Counted from the stretch's first letter, positions 25,104-38,277 are shown. The stretch: 64,000 nucleotides of DNA from Phascolomyces articulosus (GCA_025677815.1 JAIXMP010000001.1:1798001-1862000); one strand, 5' to 3'. Numbers and translations: made by a program. The notes: generated by a model from the sequence alone, not told the origin.

Positions 25104-25594
25104 GAGTAAAATTGATGCAAAAGAAAAAAGAAACTCACCTTGACAGTTAAGTCCTTCCAAATCAAACCCAAGTGCTTAGGTTTATGGCCAGCTTGTTCAG
25201 CATCACTTTGCATCCCATTCAAGAAATCATCAAGGTTAAACTCTTCTTGGGCAGCAGCACCTTCTTCGACTTTGCTGGCATGTGTAGATTTACGACTGAT
25301 GCGAGAGAGTTCACGTTTCAAATCCTGGTATTCATCAACAGCAGCTATATATTTAAAAGATACAAAATGCATTACATAATTTGAATATTAGTTTCAAATA
25401 ATAAAGAATAAATTGATAAGAATCAAATAGTAGGTCCTTAAAGATATATTTATATACTGAAGCATACCATCAATATCAACTTGATTTGCATCAGGTTCAC
25501 CAAAGGAACCCTTTGTGCCAATGGGTTCAAGGATCGTCTCTGCGGACGCCCTATCGTCATGTGTATGAGGGACTTCTGTTTTCTCAGGGTCCAT
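20655..25594 (-). CDS. Full-size PDR-type (ABCG) ABC transporter, tandem copy 2
   Basis: Same architecture as copy 1: (NBD-TMD)2, 1441 aa. Seven exons: 25468-25594, 25139-25344, 24678-25012, 23486-24564, 23151-23394, 21467-23057, 20655-21398. NBD1 carries GRPGAGCTSLLK and CWDCSTRGLD; NBD2 carries GSSGAGKTTLLD and LLFLDEPTSGLD. The N terminus (GEPDANQVDIDG, then ELSRISRKS) closely matches copy 3. Intron 2 holds a run of about 27 A bases (25074-25100). The start is the ATG at 25594 (MDPEK); the upstream in-frame TTG is not used. Large parts of NBD1 and NBD2 are nearly identical in DNA to copy 3 while the membrane domains differ, which suggests gene conversion. Probably a drug or lipid exporter; substrate unknown. 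Confidence 0.95.
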
Positions 25595-25660
25595 CAAATA
25601 ATATATACTATGGTTATATGATAGCGAACGATGGTTTTTTGAGATCTGTGCTTCACCCCT

Positions 25661-25667
25661 ATTTATA
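25661..25667 (-). promoter_or_regulatory. TATA box of ABC2
   Basis: TATAAATAGGGG on the minus strand, about 67 bp upstream of the ATG at 25594. Both the sequence and the spacing are good for a core promoter. Confidence 0.5.
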
Positions 25668-25691
25668 AGATTTTTTCCATGATCTTTGAAC

Positions 25692-25706
25692 CGGAGCTTC
25701 TACCCG
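25692..25706. promoter_or_regulatory. Inverted CGG-N9-CCG motif upstream of ABC2
   Basis: CGG and CCG triplets 9 bp apart, about 98 bp before the ABC2 ATG. Paired CGG triplets are the usual target form of Zn2Cys6 regulators. A similar site lies before ABC3. Binding is untested. Confidence 0.25.
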
Positions 25707-28377
25707 GATGGGTGGGTTATAATAAATCAAACAAGTTCGATCTGCTTGTCTCCGCCCTAAATTTCGGGCCATTTTTGCACCGCAGCATGCCTCAGTAACA
25801 CGATAATTGATGCTTCGAAGGTACCTGTTAATGATCGCTGACAAAGCTACTTCGAGACCAAAGTATATCCAATTAAAATGAGAAAGTTCAATGAAAAAAT
25901 GTCGTAAATCCTCTTATAAGCTCTTATTGTGTAAACTATCCTTCCTCCTTTATCAACCAAGAGTTATCTATTGTATTATCCATACCATTTACATAGCACC
26001 CTCTCTTTCGCTTCATTTATCAGCAATAAATCACGGATCACGAATTCGTTTGACGCATCGGATAAGTTGAACATGCGGGGCTAAAAAAAAAACGTTCTGT
26101 ATCTTTGAGATCCAAACAAGCAAAAACGATTTTTCCGGAATAATAGCCGAAGATAACGTATATGTAAATATTCGTAAACGCCAACAGTGCCAAGCATATA
26201 CACGTGTGATTATATTCGCACTCTTTTTTTTTGTTCGGGTGATATTGCTTACCGAGTATCACTATAACGTTCAGGCGCTTAAGAATACCCGGATCAGAGG
26301 ACTTGTATTTTTATCATTGTGGATTCAATTGGGATCAATACCTTAATAATATTTCTGAAAACACTTTTTGAAAATTCATGTCGAATTGGTAGTTCATTTG
26401 ACGGATCTACTGATCGTTAAGCAATAGTGTCAAAGTTGTTTCCAGCTGCTATGATCTGTGAAAAAAAAAGATTTTTATGCATATTTGAGCCATACCTCAT
26501 TCACTATGTTCCTGAGGCAACGACATGGTTTCGTACCTTTTATTGTCTTTCAGTAGGTGATAGTGCCCGAAATATGTATTTTCTGAAAATATTACTTTTT
26601 TTTTTTCAAACTGCAAAGCCTACGCGGACTTTTAGAAACAGAAATATAGTAATATCAAGCAAAATTGATCACCAACATATATAGAATCCAGTTGACGCAT
26701 GTATGATATGAATGCTATCAATAAAATATTGGGTCTAAAATATACATTGATTTGAAGAGAAATGAAGTGAGAAACTGTGTAACATAAACCAGATATTGCA
26801 AGGATTGTAATATTAAATGCTGATCTCGCTCATCATGCATAGCTACTATAGTTACTATAATATTTTTATATATTAAATACGAGAAGGATGCTACGAGTAA
26901 TTATGCAAATGTACGCAGTGGCTGCGGTATATTTGCAGTATGAAGTATACCGATGAGATGAAACATTATAAGCAAAAAATGTGGGTTATAACTCGGTTAC
27001 TTTTTTTTTGATCCAGATGTCTTCACGAAAACAATACTATTTTGATCTCAACTGAGCAGATTTTCAGAGCGGAAGAAAAATCAATGCTGTTCCGCCCTAT
27101 CTTTTGGACACCTATTACCGCGATATTGTGGATCATGACAGCCAATTATCTGCATTTAATTAACAAAAGATTGCTGACTTTTTATATTAATAAGTGGCCA
27201 TTATTTGTAATGCGATGTTAACTAATGCCGTAATTAAAAGATGTACTATATAGTAAGTTGCCGTGATCAGTACTTGCTGCTACTACATTTTTGAAGAGTT
27301 TTTCTTTTTCTTTGGTAGATTTAGATTTAAATAATTATTTAGTTCCTGTTTTGACGTATATTACTTCTGGTCGTCATCAGATTTCATATATATTTATTTA
27401 TGCCCCAGTAATGGTTAATGCAACACCATTATTGTATATTGTTAATCAGGCACCAATTTTATTACTTCATAACTCACAGCTATTTGACTGGAGAAATTCT
27501 AGAAAGATCTTCCTCCTTATTTATCATTCCACAGTCAACACTCTGAGCCCTCTTTTTTTATATAATTCACTTTAACACCATTATTATGATGTAGCACTAA
27601 TACTTTCATTTGAAATCTTTATAAATACGCTTCATTCTATTATTGTATAAAGAAAGCTTCAAAATAAACTTAATAAGATGTTAAGGTACTAGGAGAGGCC
27701 AATGCTTAAGGTTACACAAAGGAGACTTAAAGCTGGAAGGTGTCAAAAAGTGCCATTTCTGGAATTCATCAATGCATAACGTTCATACAAAATGAGAGAT
27801 TGATCAATGTAATCTGAATTAATTTTATATTCCACAGTTGCACCCAGTCTTGAAAAAAACTCCATAAATCCATTTAATTATACCTACTTAATTGACATAA
27901 TTTAACTATGCTTTAACAATAAAGAAAAGACACCATCATTCTTGGTCCGTGCACGGTTTTTTAATATATTTTCTATATAACATTTGCATGAACAAAAGAA
28001 AGTATAACTTAAAATAATCTGAATCCGTTATAGCCAAATGTAGAAATGTCTTAAATATGGTTTTTTTATGACAATATATCATTTATTATTATTATATATA
28101 TATTGTTCTATCGATGTTTTCTCCGAAAAATATCAGAATGAAATGAGGGAGGGAAATAATAGTAAATATTGTACTGTATAAAGTAATAAATGCAATACTA
28201 ATGGGAGGATTGCTTGCATAAATGATAGTAAATTTGACACATGCAGCTATTTTGGGAAGTGATTGAAGAATGATTATATAAAATAAGGATGAATAAGATG
28301 TACATGTAAAGTAATATGAGCTCTATATAAAACAAGAAGTTGGAATATCGAAAAGTATTAAAAGAATATAAAATTAA

Positions 28378-31300
28378 TTATCTTCTTCCCTTCTTCTTCC
28401 AGAAACAAAGGAGCAAGAACACAAGAACGTTGAAAATGAAGTAACAGATAATAATACCTATAATCAATAAATAGAAATAAGTTAGAAAAAGAGAACAAAT
28501 AAAAAAGATCATTCAGATATGATAATTTAAAATCTAAAAGGACAACTTACCAAAGTTACGCCATTTGTGACCTTCTTCCCATTGATATGTTGTTGAATAA
28601 TATTCCTTGCCAGAAGAATAGGTACAATACTTGCATATATCTGTTGCATTAGTGTCTTGAATGTAACCAGTGGCTCCGGTGGCAAAGAAGTTGGCAGTGT
28701 ATTCACCACATGTTTGACCAGCAGGGGGTGTAAAACTGACGAAATCATTATCATTGCAAATAACAGGTAAGTTTGCTAATTCATTAACAGCTAAGCCTTC
28801 GATATAGTAATGGAATGGATCAAGCCAGTACATCCACGATCTCCAGAAATATGGCATAGCCTGTGGTGGCTGCATCAAACCAGCAAACAAAATCAACATG
28901 GAGATAATAATTGGATTGATGACGGATGCCAAAAGTGGGTTTTCAGATGCACCAGCAATAACAAAACCAAGCGTGACGGCCCAGAACACGAAGAAGACAA
29001 GCATAATATAGAAATAGCCGCATGCTTCAGAGGTGTTTACTAAACCAGCTGTCCAATAAAATCCGCAAGTAAAGAATGCACAGAAGAATAAAATGTAAGG
29101 GATTTCAACCAAAATGGCAGAGAACGCAAATGGCATCCAACCATAGAAACGTGAGGCATATTCACGACGGAAATATAAACGTTCAGTCATAAACTTGGGT
29201 TGAGCAAGAATAATCTATATAAAGCGATATAATGGTTAACAGGACAATTTTTAAAAATGCATTGAATTGTAAGTATTTATAAAAAATTACTTACGAGAAT
29301 ATTAGCCATAATGAAGGTAGAAAGCAGCACAAAGAGACGATTTTGCATGTCAGAGCTAGTATAAGATAACTTCCAGTAACTGAAACCATTCATCAAGGCA
29401 ACAAACATAAGTACAACAAACCGACCAATATTATATTGAGGTGAACGCCAGTAAGCAAGTGTCATACGCTGCATCACCATCTTGAATTGGAAGAGGAAGC
29501 CATTGGCATAAGTGAGAGACTTGCGAGTAGGATTCTTTTCAGCATGTTGATGAATTTCTTCGAGTTCATTTTCAAGAGCTTGAGCTTCAGGAGAGCCTGC
29601 CCAAATATCGGCCCAGTCACGGGTAGCTTTACCAGCAGTACCTGCACCAACAACTTCCAAAATATATTCAGCAGGGTTGGCTTCAGGAGAACATTTAGGT
29701 CCACCATTCGATTCAAAGTATTCAATCATAGTACGAGCATCCTTGCCAATCTCACCATGGTAAGCTGTACGACCACCACGGACAAGCAATAACAAATGAT
29801 CAAAATGTTCGAACAAAATAGCAGAAGGTTGATGGATGGTACACAAGACGGGCCAGCCAGCATCAGCCAATTTACGAATGAAACGAACAATGTTGAAGGA
29901 ACTTTGAGCATCCAAACCAGAAGTAGGCTCATCCAAAAAGAGCAACTTGGGTTTAGCGACGAGTTCCATACCGATAGTAAGACGCTTACGTTCTTCGACA
30001 GAAATACCAACACCACGTTCAACTTCACCAATTTGACAATCAGCAATATCTTCCATTTCCAAAAGAGTGATAATTTGTTCTACATAGGCATCTTTTTCAG
30101 CTTTAGGTACATCAGCATCTTGACGAAGGTAAGCAGAGAATCGCATGCCTTCACGTACAGTGACAGCAGGCTGATGGATATCCATTTGTTCACAGTAACC
30201 CGTGATACGCTCGAAATCGGACATAAGTGCTTCGTTGTTCAAATAGACACGACCATCGACTTTACCAATGGTTTTACGCTTGGCCAAGACATCAAGAAGA
30301 GTGGTTTTACCAGCACCAGAGGAACCCATGAGAGCAGTCAAGTGACCAGGTTTGACAATACCGGAGATATCATTAAGCAAATGCAATGGACCACCCTTGA
30401 AAGGAACTTCATAATGAATGTGATGCCATGAGAAAGTTGTACCGGTGGAAATACTTTCCATGTTATCTGTGATTTCAGCTTGTTTGCGACGACGTTCATC
30501 TTCTTCTGCATCAGTACGTGGCTTGGGAGCTTTTCCTGGTGCATACATCTTAGTCAAAGCACCACCCTTATCAGCATTGATGTAATCCATAGCAGTGGCA
30601 GTAGCTAATGTGAAGAGCAAGAAGAAACCAATTACAGCAACAAAATCAGGAGCCCATTGGTGGTTGGGTTCATAATTGAGAGCAGTGCGTAAATAATCAT
30701 CACCACGAACAAAGCTTTCACCAGGAGTACCACCCTTCATTGTGCAAACCATATGAGCCCAATCAGTGTAACCAGGACCAAAAGGAACAGCATTCCCGAT
30801 ACCGTCGCAGGAGTAAACTTGTCCTCGCATTTCGTTGATAAGCAAAGACTTATAACCATAGGCAAGAGGATTAATCCAATAAACCCTATAGGATCATAAT
30901 GAGGGAAAACAATTTAGTTTTTTTTTTTTTTTTTGCTCTTTTACGATATATTTTGTTAGGAAAAGCTTACCAGAAAAGCCAGGGATGCATAGAATTATAA
31001 GGAATTACATAACCAGTGTAAGTAACAGCAGTAATAAGAACAAAACCGGCGATTTGATTGGCAAGGAAGAAATCTGCTGTAATTGCACCGAAAAGTCTGA
31101 ACAGACCGTTCATCATCATGTTTACAATGAACAAGATAACAAAGTAACTGAAAAATCTTCCAGCATCTAGATTAAGACCCATCATAAAGTATGAACATAT
31201 TTCAAACAATAGAACTATAGGGATTAAATCATAAATAAGTTAGCTAAAAAAAATTATTTAAAAAAATAACAATAATAGGAAAAAACTAAATTTTACCTTG

Positions 31301-33333
31301 GACAACAGCATATGGTACATCAAGAATAACTTGGGCAATATAAAAAGCAGATGGACGGAACATGGCAAAGTGTTTTTGCTTTGAAAGAACAGGTCGACCC
31401 ATCAAAAAGTTAACCAGTTCAGTCTGCGAAATGAAAGCATTAAACAATAAGGCAAAAAAGAGGGCACCGCCACGAGAAAATGCGCCGGTACCAGTTAATG
31501 GAAGTTTGAAGAAACAAGAGGCAGTAATAAGACCTTGGATAAGAATTGTACCGTAACGAGAGATGAGGGCAGCACGATCTTTAATCAAAAGGTGGTATTG
31601 TCGAATAGTAAGAGCAATGACTTGTTGCCAGAAGGATGAAGTGTAAGGCTCCTTGTTAGAAGCACGCTTTTGATGTTCTTCGGCAACAGCTTCTTTAAAA
31701 GTATCACCAGGCTTTTCTTGAGAAATTTTGCTTTCATAAGCTTGCATTTCAGCCATCATTCTTTGATGAATCTTTGACTTATAATAAGCTTCTTGGAACT
31801 GAGAAGCGTGTTGAGGGGCAGAATTTTCGAAACCAGGTTGGATTTCACGTTCTAATGGATTACAAAGACCAGTCAAAAAATCAGGAATAGATTTACGAGG
31901 AGGACAGTAGAAACCAAGATCTTCAAAGTAAGCCTTGGCTTCAGTCACAGGACCAAAATAAATAGTATAACCATCATCAAGCAATAGTACTTTATCAAAC
32001 AAACTGAAGATGTTATTGGAGGCTTGGTACAAGGTAGCAATAGTGGTTTTCTTGAAGACATCGGTCATAATACGAAGAGATCGAACGTAATCAAGAGCAG
32101 AAGCGGCATCAAGACCACGAGTGGAACAATCCCAACAGTTGATAGAACTTTGAGTTGTCATGACTTCAGCAATGGAAAGACGTTTACGTTCACCACCGGA
32201 AAGACCACGAACAAAAGCGTTGCCGACCATAGTATTCATTTGCTTTGTCAAACCAAGCATGTTACCAAGGAGATAAATGATTTTTTCAACGAAGTCTTTC
32301 TTTGTTTCATCAGGGAGACGAGCACCTGGGGTCTTACAACGCAAAGCAAATTGTAAGGTTTGTCGTGCAGTAAGTCTATTTGAGATTTAAATTTCTATCA
32401 ATTAATTATTCTGTTTACAAAAATAATGGATGACAAATGCTCTCAAGAAGAAAATGTTTACGTTGGATAGTGCTGGTCTTCTTCTTCGTTATAGACAACT
32501 TGACCACGATAGAATTTAGCAAAAGTTTTAGGATCAATACCGCCATAGCTAACTTCACCATCAATATCGGTATATGAGGCACGGACATTTGCCAAAACCT
32601 TGAGCAAACTGGTACAACCAGCACCAGGGCGCCCAAGAACAAGTAACATCTCACCATCTTTACAGAAACCACTAAGTCCTTTAAGAATGGTCTTTTTTGT
32701 TTTGTTACCACCAATACCAAAAAGTTTCCAGACTTGTACTGCATCCATAATTCCGTTGATAACTGTTGGAATAACATGGGCACCGGCACCGAGACCCTAA
32801 ATAATATAAAAAGGGAATCAATAAGTCGATATTCATTATTCTAAGTACAAAGAGCATAATACAACATCAAGTGAGCGTGTTAATACATACATGGACTGTC
32901 AGATTTTTCCAAACGACACCAAGATGCTTAGGTGTATGACCAGCTTGTTCAGCATCGTTACTCATTCCATTTAAAAAATCATCAAGATTAAATTCTTCTT
33001 GAGCGACAGCACCTTCTTCTATTTTGCTAGCATTTGTTGATTTACGGCTAATACGAGATAATTCGCGTTTTACTTCATGATATTCACCAATTGCAGCTAT
33101 AAAGAACAATAATGTATATTTATAAGTTGCTTTGCATAATTTTGTTTATTATTATTATTAAAATATATTGAATCGTGAAGTAAGAAATGTAATAAGTGAT
33201 AATAACCATCAATGTCGACTTGGTTTGCATCAGGTTCGCCGAAAGAACCTTTTGTGCCGATGGGTTCGAGGATTGTTTCTGCTGAACCTCTATCGTCGTT
33301 TACGTGTGATAATCCTGTTTTTTCTCTATTCAT
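28378..33333 (-). CDS. Full-size PDR-type (ABCG) ABC transporter, tandem copy 3
   Basis: Third copy of the array, 1441 aa, (NBD-TMD)2. Eight exons: 33207-33333, 32891-33096, 32462-32796, 31297-32375, 30971-31214, 29295-30885, 28551-29214, 28378-28457. The last two sum to 744 nt, the length of the single last exon of copies 1 and 2, so this copy has an additional intron (28458-28550) near the C terminus. NBD1 has GRPGAGCTSLLK, NBD2 GSSGAGKTTLLD, ISVEERKRLTIG and LLFLDEPTSGLD. The C terminus ends in a basic WKKKGRR, like the other copies. The first intron starts with an unusual donor, GTTATT, but the phase and the protein (DIDG/AAIGEY) fit. Closest relative within the window is copy 2. Substrate unknown. 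Confidence 0.94.
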
Positions 33334-33386
33334 TAAACAGAAGGTACATTAACAAGACAGAGGCTATAGGATTATGAGGTCATGGT

Positions 33387-33393
33387 TTTTATA
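33387..33393 (-). promoter_or_regulatory. TATA-like box of ABC3
   Basis: TATAAAA on the minus strand about 54 bp upstream of the ATG at 33333. Confidence 0.4.
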
Positions 33394-33454
33394 TAAAAGT
33401 TCAACTACTACTCACATTTATTACATCTTGCACCTGGGATCCACTAAACAACCC

Positions 33455-33470
33455 CGGAGGATTCATACCG
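33455..33470. promoter_or_regulatory. Inverted CGG-N10-CCG motif upstream of ABC3
   Basis: CGG and CCG triplets 10 bp apart, about 122 bp before the ABC3 ATG, similar in placement to the motif before ABC2. Candidate Zn2Cys6 regulator site; inference only. Confidence 0.25.
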
Positions 33471-36406
33471 TGATCAATTATGCGAAGCGGAAATTCAACA
33501 TTCGGCCCGGCTTCAAGACACTGCCAGCTGCCTGTTTTGTCGAATGTGTGTAACTAAATTTTTTAATGAGCATGGTCATTGCATTCCGTGTCATCCTATT
33601 GGACAAGAGTACATCATCCTCTTAACTTTTGTCTAATATTTGGTTATACTGTATTGATTTTTTTTCTGTTTGTGCCATTGTGTAATTATGTCAAGTTAAG
33701 ATTTATTTTTATGATTAAATCTAACAGACAAATATGGGAATGGTTGAATAATTAGCCATTAGTTTGAAGATTTGACGTTATTTTTATTTCACTGCTTATT
33801 ATGATTTTTCCAACTTTCTAAAATTAATTGCTTCTCGCCCCTTAACAACTCCTGAACTATTTTTCAAAATCAAAGAACATGTTTCATGATCTTCTCCTTG
33901 AGCTGATCTACACCTGCGGCGAACGAACTAACATCGGCCGCCGAGAATCTGGCGTTTTGTATAAAAATTATCATGGTGATGCTCCCCGCCAATGGGGATT
34001 ATAGGAACTGGTTTTGACCAATGAAATTAAAAGGAAACCGGACGGCCCGATTCTTGGCTCAAGTATACTTATTTATTTTTCTTTTCGATTTTGATTCCCT
34101 GTTATTATTTCTGAATCAAATTGTTTAGCCTAAAAAACTTGATGCTCAGCCATTCACATTTTATCAACATGCAAACATGTGTTTCTAGTTTTCTGAAATC
34201 AACCACGTAATTCCACCATGAAACGTATTTAAAGAGGCTATCACATTACTTTCGTTTATCACAGTAAAAATGATGGCTCATTCGTTCTATTTTTCTTTCT
34301 TACCTTTTTATCTATTTCACGTTTCAACTATGACGGGATTTATTACCATCGCTCTTTTTTTTGTGATACCAGATTATTTTTGCTCTAGGATAAAATATTA
34401 ACGGCTGATACATACAATTTTTTTTAAAAAATTTCTCATTATTAAAATCAGTTTCTTGTTTTTATTTATACCTATTCTTGTCAAGAATCATCAATTACTA
34501 AATTATACTGAATGTATATTACTACGGCGAATTGATATAATATGGAATTATTGAATTCTTGTAGCATGTATACTAAGTATTTGTGCGAACAAGTGGGATG
34601 TTTTAACACTTAAAGTTCTTATTTTTACTATAATTATTTTTGATTCACATTTTTAATTTTCTTTTTGAAACTGTACAATGTATAATGCAGTATTAATACA
34701 AGGCAAAAGAATAGTATAATAAAAAAAACTATTATAAGTTTAGAACCTATCATTCTACACGATAAAGCGTATAAGAAGTGATATCGTATCATTTTAGATC
34801 ACTTGAATTTTGGAACAGAGTTATAAAAATAAGTAGCTTATCTCTGTATAAATCAATACAATTGGATCGATATAAATGAAGATACCGCAAGTATTCTATG
34901 GTATATAATTGTGTTCTTGTTTTTTGGATCGACATCGAAAGGCATATAGAATATTGGGTTAGTGTCAAATTGAATGCTAAAGAATAATATACTCGTATTT
35001 ACTAATAAATGTAATCGATTACGCAACCATTCAAAGGAAGCATATTAGAAACCTTTTTATAAAAACTAGTCATTCGGGTTACGGAAAGAGTGCGAAAGAC
35101 CCGGCGAGTACTATATGCCGTAAAATTTTATCCGGTTCTCTTTATCAACTAGTGGTATGCTGAGTCTTATAGTGACATATACCTGTCGATTAATGAGAAT
35201 ATGAAGCACATCAAGTGTATCGCTCAGTGTTTTATTTTTTTTTTTAATTTTTTGAGTATAATTGTCATTAACTCTATATATTAACGAATTAGTTCCAAAG
35301 TCATATATTTAACACAATAAGCGTGGAAACATAATTGCTATTACATACTAATTTAATTTAGCCCTACGTAAGGAATCGGTATACGAGTTTCTTTTTACTG
35401 TAACATCGCAAATGTAAGCATAGAATATAGGAGTATGTAATGTACGTAATTTTATCACAAATAGAGGAGGAGAAGTATTCATATATAATAGCATGATGTG
35501 ACTCAAGTATACCGTCACATGTATATCAATCCGGTTATAAAAAAGATCTCGGTGTAATAATTATAAAACAAAAACACATGTAGTCTACATGTAGAAATGT
35601 AGAAATTGGGTTTACATTTGCCCATAAAAGGTTTTCTCGGCCCGTACATCTATGGAAGATTACACCAAATATGGTCATTTTCTTGCGTCTTTATAGAACA
35701 TGTTGATATTTTCGGTACATTTGTATTTGCGGTAATATTATTAGACATTCTAAATGAAATGTTTTTATCTTCAGAAAACAAAACCCGAATATGTTTTATA
35801 TAAAGGATTAGAAAAGTTTTCACAATCGATTTACCACTATATCTTGGTATATTCAGGCAATACATGCCCATCAGATTTCGGCCCCATAATAATGTATTAG
35901 AGAGTGGCACGTACTTTTTCCTTCGGTCGATTGAAAGAAAATATCTTTTGTTTACATCAAGATACCGTATTGTTATTTATTTCATGATTGCTGTATATAG
36001 AAGATTATATGCAATGATATATATACTTGACAATCGATTTTGTAAAAGTTATGGTGTGTGCTCTGTAAAACTGTGAAACAACATTTACTACGTGTACATT
36101 AACCCAGGATATGTCTATCTATAAGGAAATTTAGTACAACATGCTATTAATCCAATCCAAAAGCAATGGAATGGTTAAACAGTCAAAAAACCCATCAAAT
36201 GGTGACGCTTCCTCAAACATGAAAATAAATTGAGAATACCAAAAGCATAACTAAATCTCCAGTGACAAAACCAAGTCATATTAAACACACATTTAAAAAG
36301 TAAGAGCTATAAATAAGAATAGTAAAGGGGTATAAAAAATTGTAGGATCTCTACACATATACAAACATACAGAGAGACATACTACCATACGTCTTTTTTA
36401 TTTCAT

Positions 36407-37772
36407 TTAAAAGTTTCCACAAATGCTTAACTCTCTCATTTGCTGTAATACATCATCTACAGATCGGTCAGCATGTTCACTTTCTGGTGGAAAGTGGTGT
36501 CGCAAACCTTCTAATTCTTCATAACTGTTTTGGCAGAAACGTAATTGTGATTTGACAAGTGCTTCGAAGATTGGATCACAGTAAGCTACTCTAAGTTCGA
36601 CGAACTTGGGCAAATCCTCAATCAAGATAGTGTTGAGATTTTCATACATTTCTCTTGCCATGTTGGCTTCTTGTTCAGCCTATATACAAATTTAGCATTT
36701 TTTTTTAGAAAGACCAGCACTTCTTTCCTTGATATTTCTCTTTTAATCCATTCCTTGTCAATAAAAAAAATAGTGTATAAATACCCTTGGTAATCGCTGT
36801 GGATCTTCGCTTGGCTTATCGACTAATTTCCGAACCTTGGAACGATGTGAGTCGTAATCCAAAAGTTTCTTTTGGCGCCGCTTGACCGCGTCGTTTACTT
36901 GAGGGAAATATGAACAGAAACGCGCCAATGGTTCAAGAACAGTTGTTCGGAACGCTTTATCCTAACGAATAAGGATCCAAAACAAAAGTGGTTAACGTGG
37001 TTATTTCCAAACAGGTTACATATAAATAAGATTCTTGAACTTTTTGCATACCATATCAGTCTTTGCATCTTCATCCAATCTTTCAATAACTTTTTTGTAT
37101 TCTTGTCCACCAGGTCCCATGATAATTGTATCGTCATAGAATTGACCTATCGTTTGAGACATTCGTAATTGTGCTGCAGTCATGCCTTTATTTTTTTGGA
37201 TTGATAAAATAGAGCAATTAATAAATATCAGAATAAAGAAACATAGTTATAACCAGTTATAATGAACTGAAATTTTTTGTTCATTAAATATCAGGTTGTT
37301 ACCCATAGTTACCTCTTAATGAGTCAATATATCCTTTGGCTTGTTTTGTAAGTTTATCAGACTTTTTTTCTAAACTATTCATTTTCCATCAGCTAACAAT
37401 CCAAGTTTCTATTTAAATTCTCGGACGAGTTGTCAATCCTCCAACTTACGTTTTAAAACGTTCGAATTCTTCTTCGAATTCACTATCTGTTGTTCGATCA
37501 ACTGCACCTGTCCGTTGCATAATCTACATAAAGCATATTATTTTGTTATTTTTTTTTCTATTTATCCTATGGACTCTGTCCCTTTTATTCTTTCTTATTG
37601 GTAAAATAAATCTCTACTGAATTTTGGTAAAAAGGAGCATTAAGTCATACCGTAGTACCCGCCCTGTTCAGGCCCTTTTTGAATCCAGACCTATAAGCAG
37701 CACTGTAAATTAAAAAGTTCTTTCAATATATTGGATAATGTAAAGATAAAAACATACTTACAGAAAACTCAT
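36407..37772 (-). CDS. RVS161: BAR-domain protein, RVS161/Hob3-like amphiphysin
   Basis: Crescent-shaped BAR dimer that binds curved membrane in endocytosis and actin patch function, usually partnered by an RVS167-type protein. Seven exons: 37762-37772, 37651-37702, 37450-37523, 37313-37374, 37052-37185, 36785-36961, 36407-36679; 260 aa, close to the usual length for this family. The N terminus reads MSFLAAYRSGFKKGLNRAG, and SEFEEEFERFKTLEKKSDKL begins the BAR helix 1. MTAAQLRMSQTIGQFY and the C-terminal FVELRVAYCDPIFEALVKSQ are diagnostic. There is no SH3 domain, which separates it from RVS167. The first coding exon is only 11 nt. Neighbours are unrelated. Confidence 0.9.
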
Positions 37773-38277
37773 GATGTTTGAATATTAATGGATACTGTTA
37801 ATATGCAAGCTGTTAAGGAGTACTTAACGGTTAAAGAGAATAGGAAATAAAAGAAAAAAAGGGCTCATGATAGTCAACTCCGCTTGTAGAAGTGCTCAGC
37901 GGATGCAGATGCTTGGCATCCGGCAGAACACAGAATTTCTTACTATTCTGCTCGGGCGAGTTTTACTGTCTGCTCGTCGAAATTCAAATTTTTATATAGA
38001 ACGGCATCGCTTTTGTATGTTGTTATTAATTTTTTTTAGCAATTGACCACATAAACTCAATATCTCATATCAATGTTATTCAGTAACCAGTTAATCATAT
38101 TGTAGTGACGATAACAACAAACATTTTATCTTCTGGTTATATAAATCTAAAATTCCGACGAATAAAGCTCTATCTATTCCCTTTATTATGATTTTAAATA
38201 GAAAAAAGAACCTTTATAAAAATTTAGTTTGAATAATATAAATCTACATAAAAAAAACTTTAATGATATAAAGCTCC
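37773..38277. other. Spacer between the RVS161-like gene (5' side) and chitin deacetylase (3' side)
   Basis: About 500 bp. It must contain the RVS161 promoter and the 3' untranslated region of the deacetylase gene. No further gene seen. Confidence 0.4.

Larger units (their letters stand above)
25595..28377. other. 2.8 kb spacer between ABC2 and ABC3
   Basis: Contains the ABC2 promoter and the ABC3 3' flank. Short open frames (for example 26427-26684 and 27291-27575) have no recognisable family, no codon pattern and no introns, so I do not call them genes. Confidence 0.45.
33334..36406. other. 3 kb spacer upstream of ABC3
   Basis: Includes the ABC3 promoter and scattered GC-richer patches (about 33930-34060) in AT-rich DNA. 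Short open frames around 35606-36076 show no family or gene structure. No RNA gene recognised. Confidence 0.45.

Noticed and set aside
26427..27575. Short plus-strand open frames between ABC2 and ABC3
   Set aside because: Composition follows the AT-rich background; no motifs, no introns and no homology recognised.
34670..34740. Possible third copy of the ABC2 3' flank repeat
   Set aside because: Only the first 15-18 bases (GTATAATGCAGT-type) match, then similarity stops.
35606..36076. Overlapping open frames on both strands
   Set aside because: No family and no gene structure; the frames on the two strands are mutually exclusive and equally poor.
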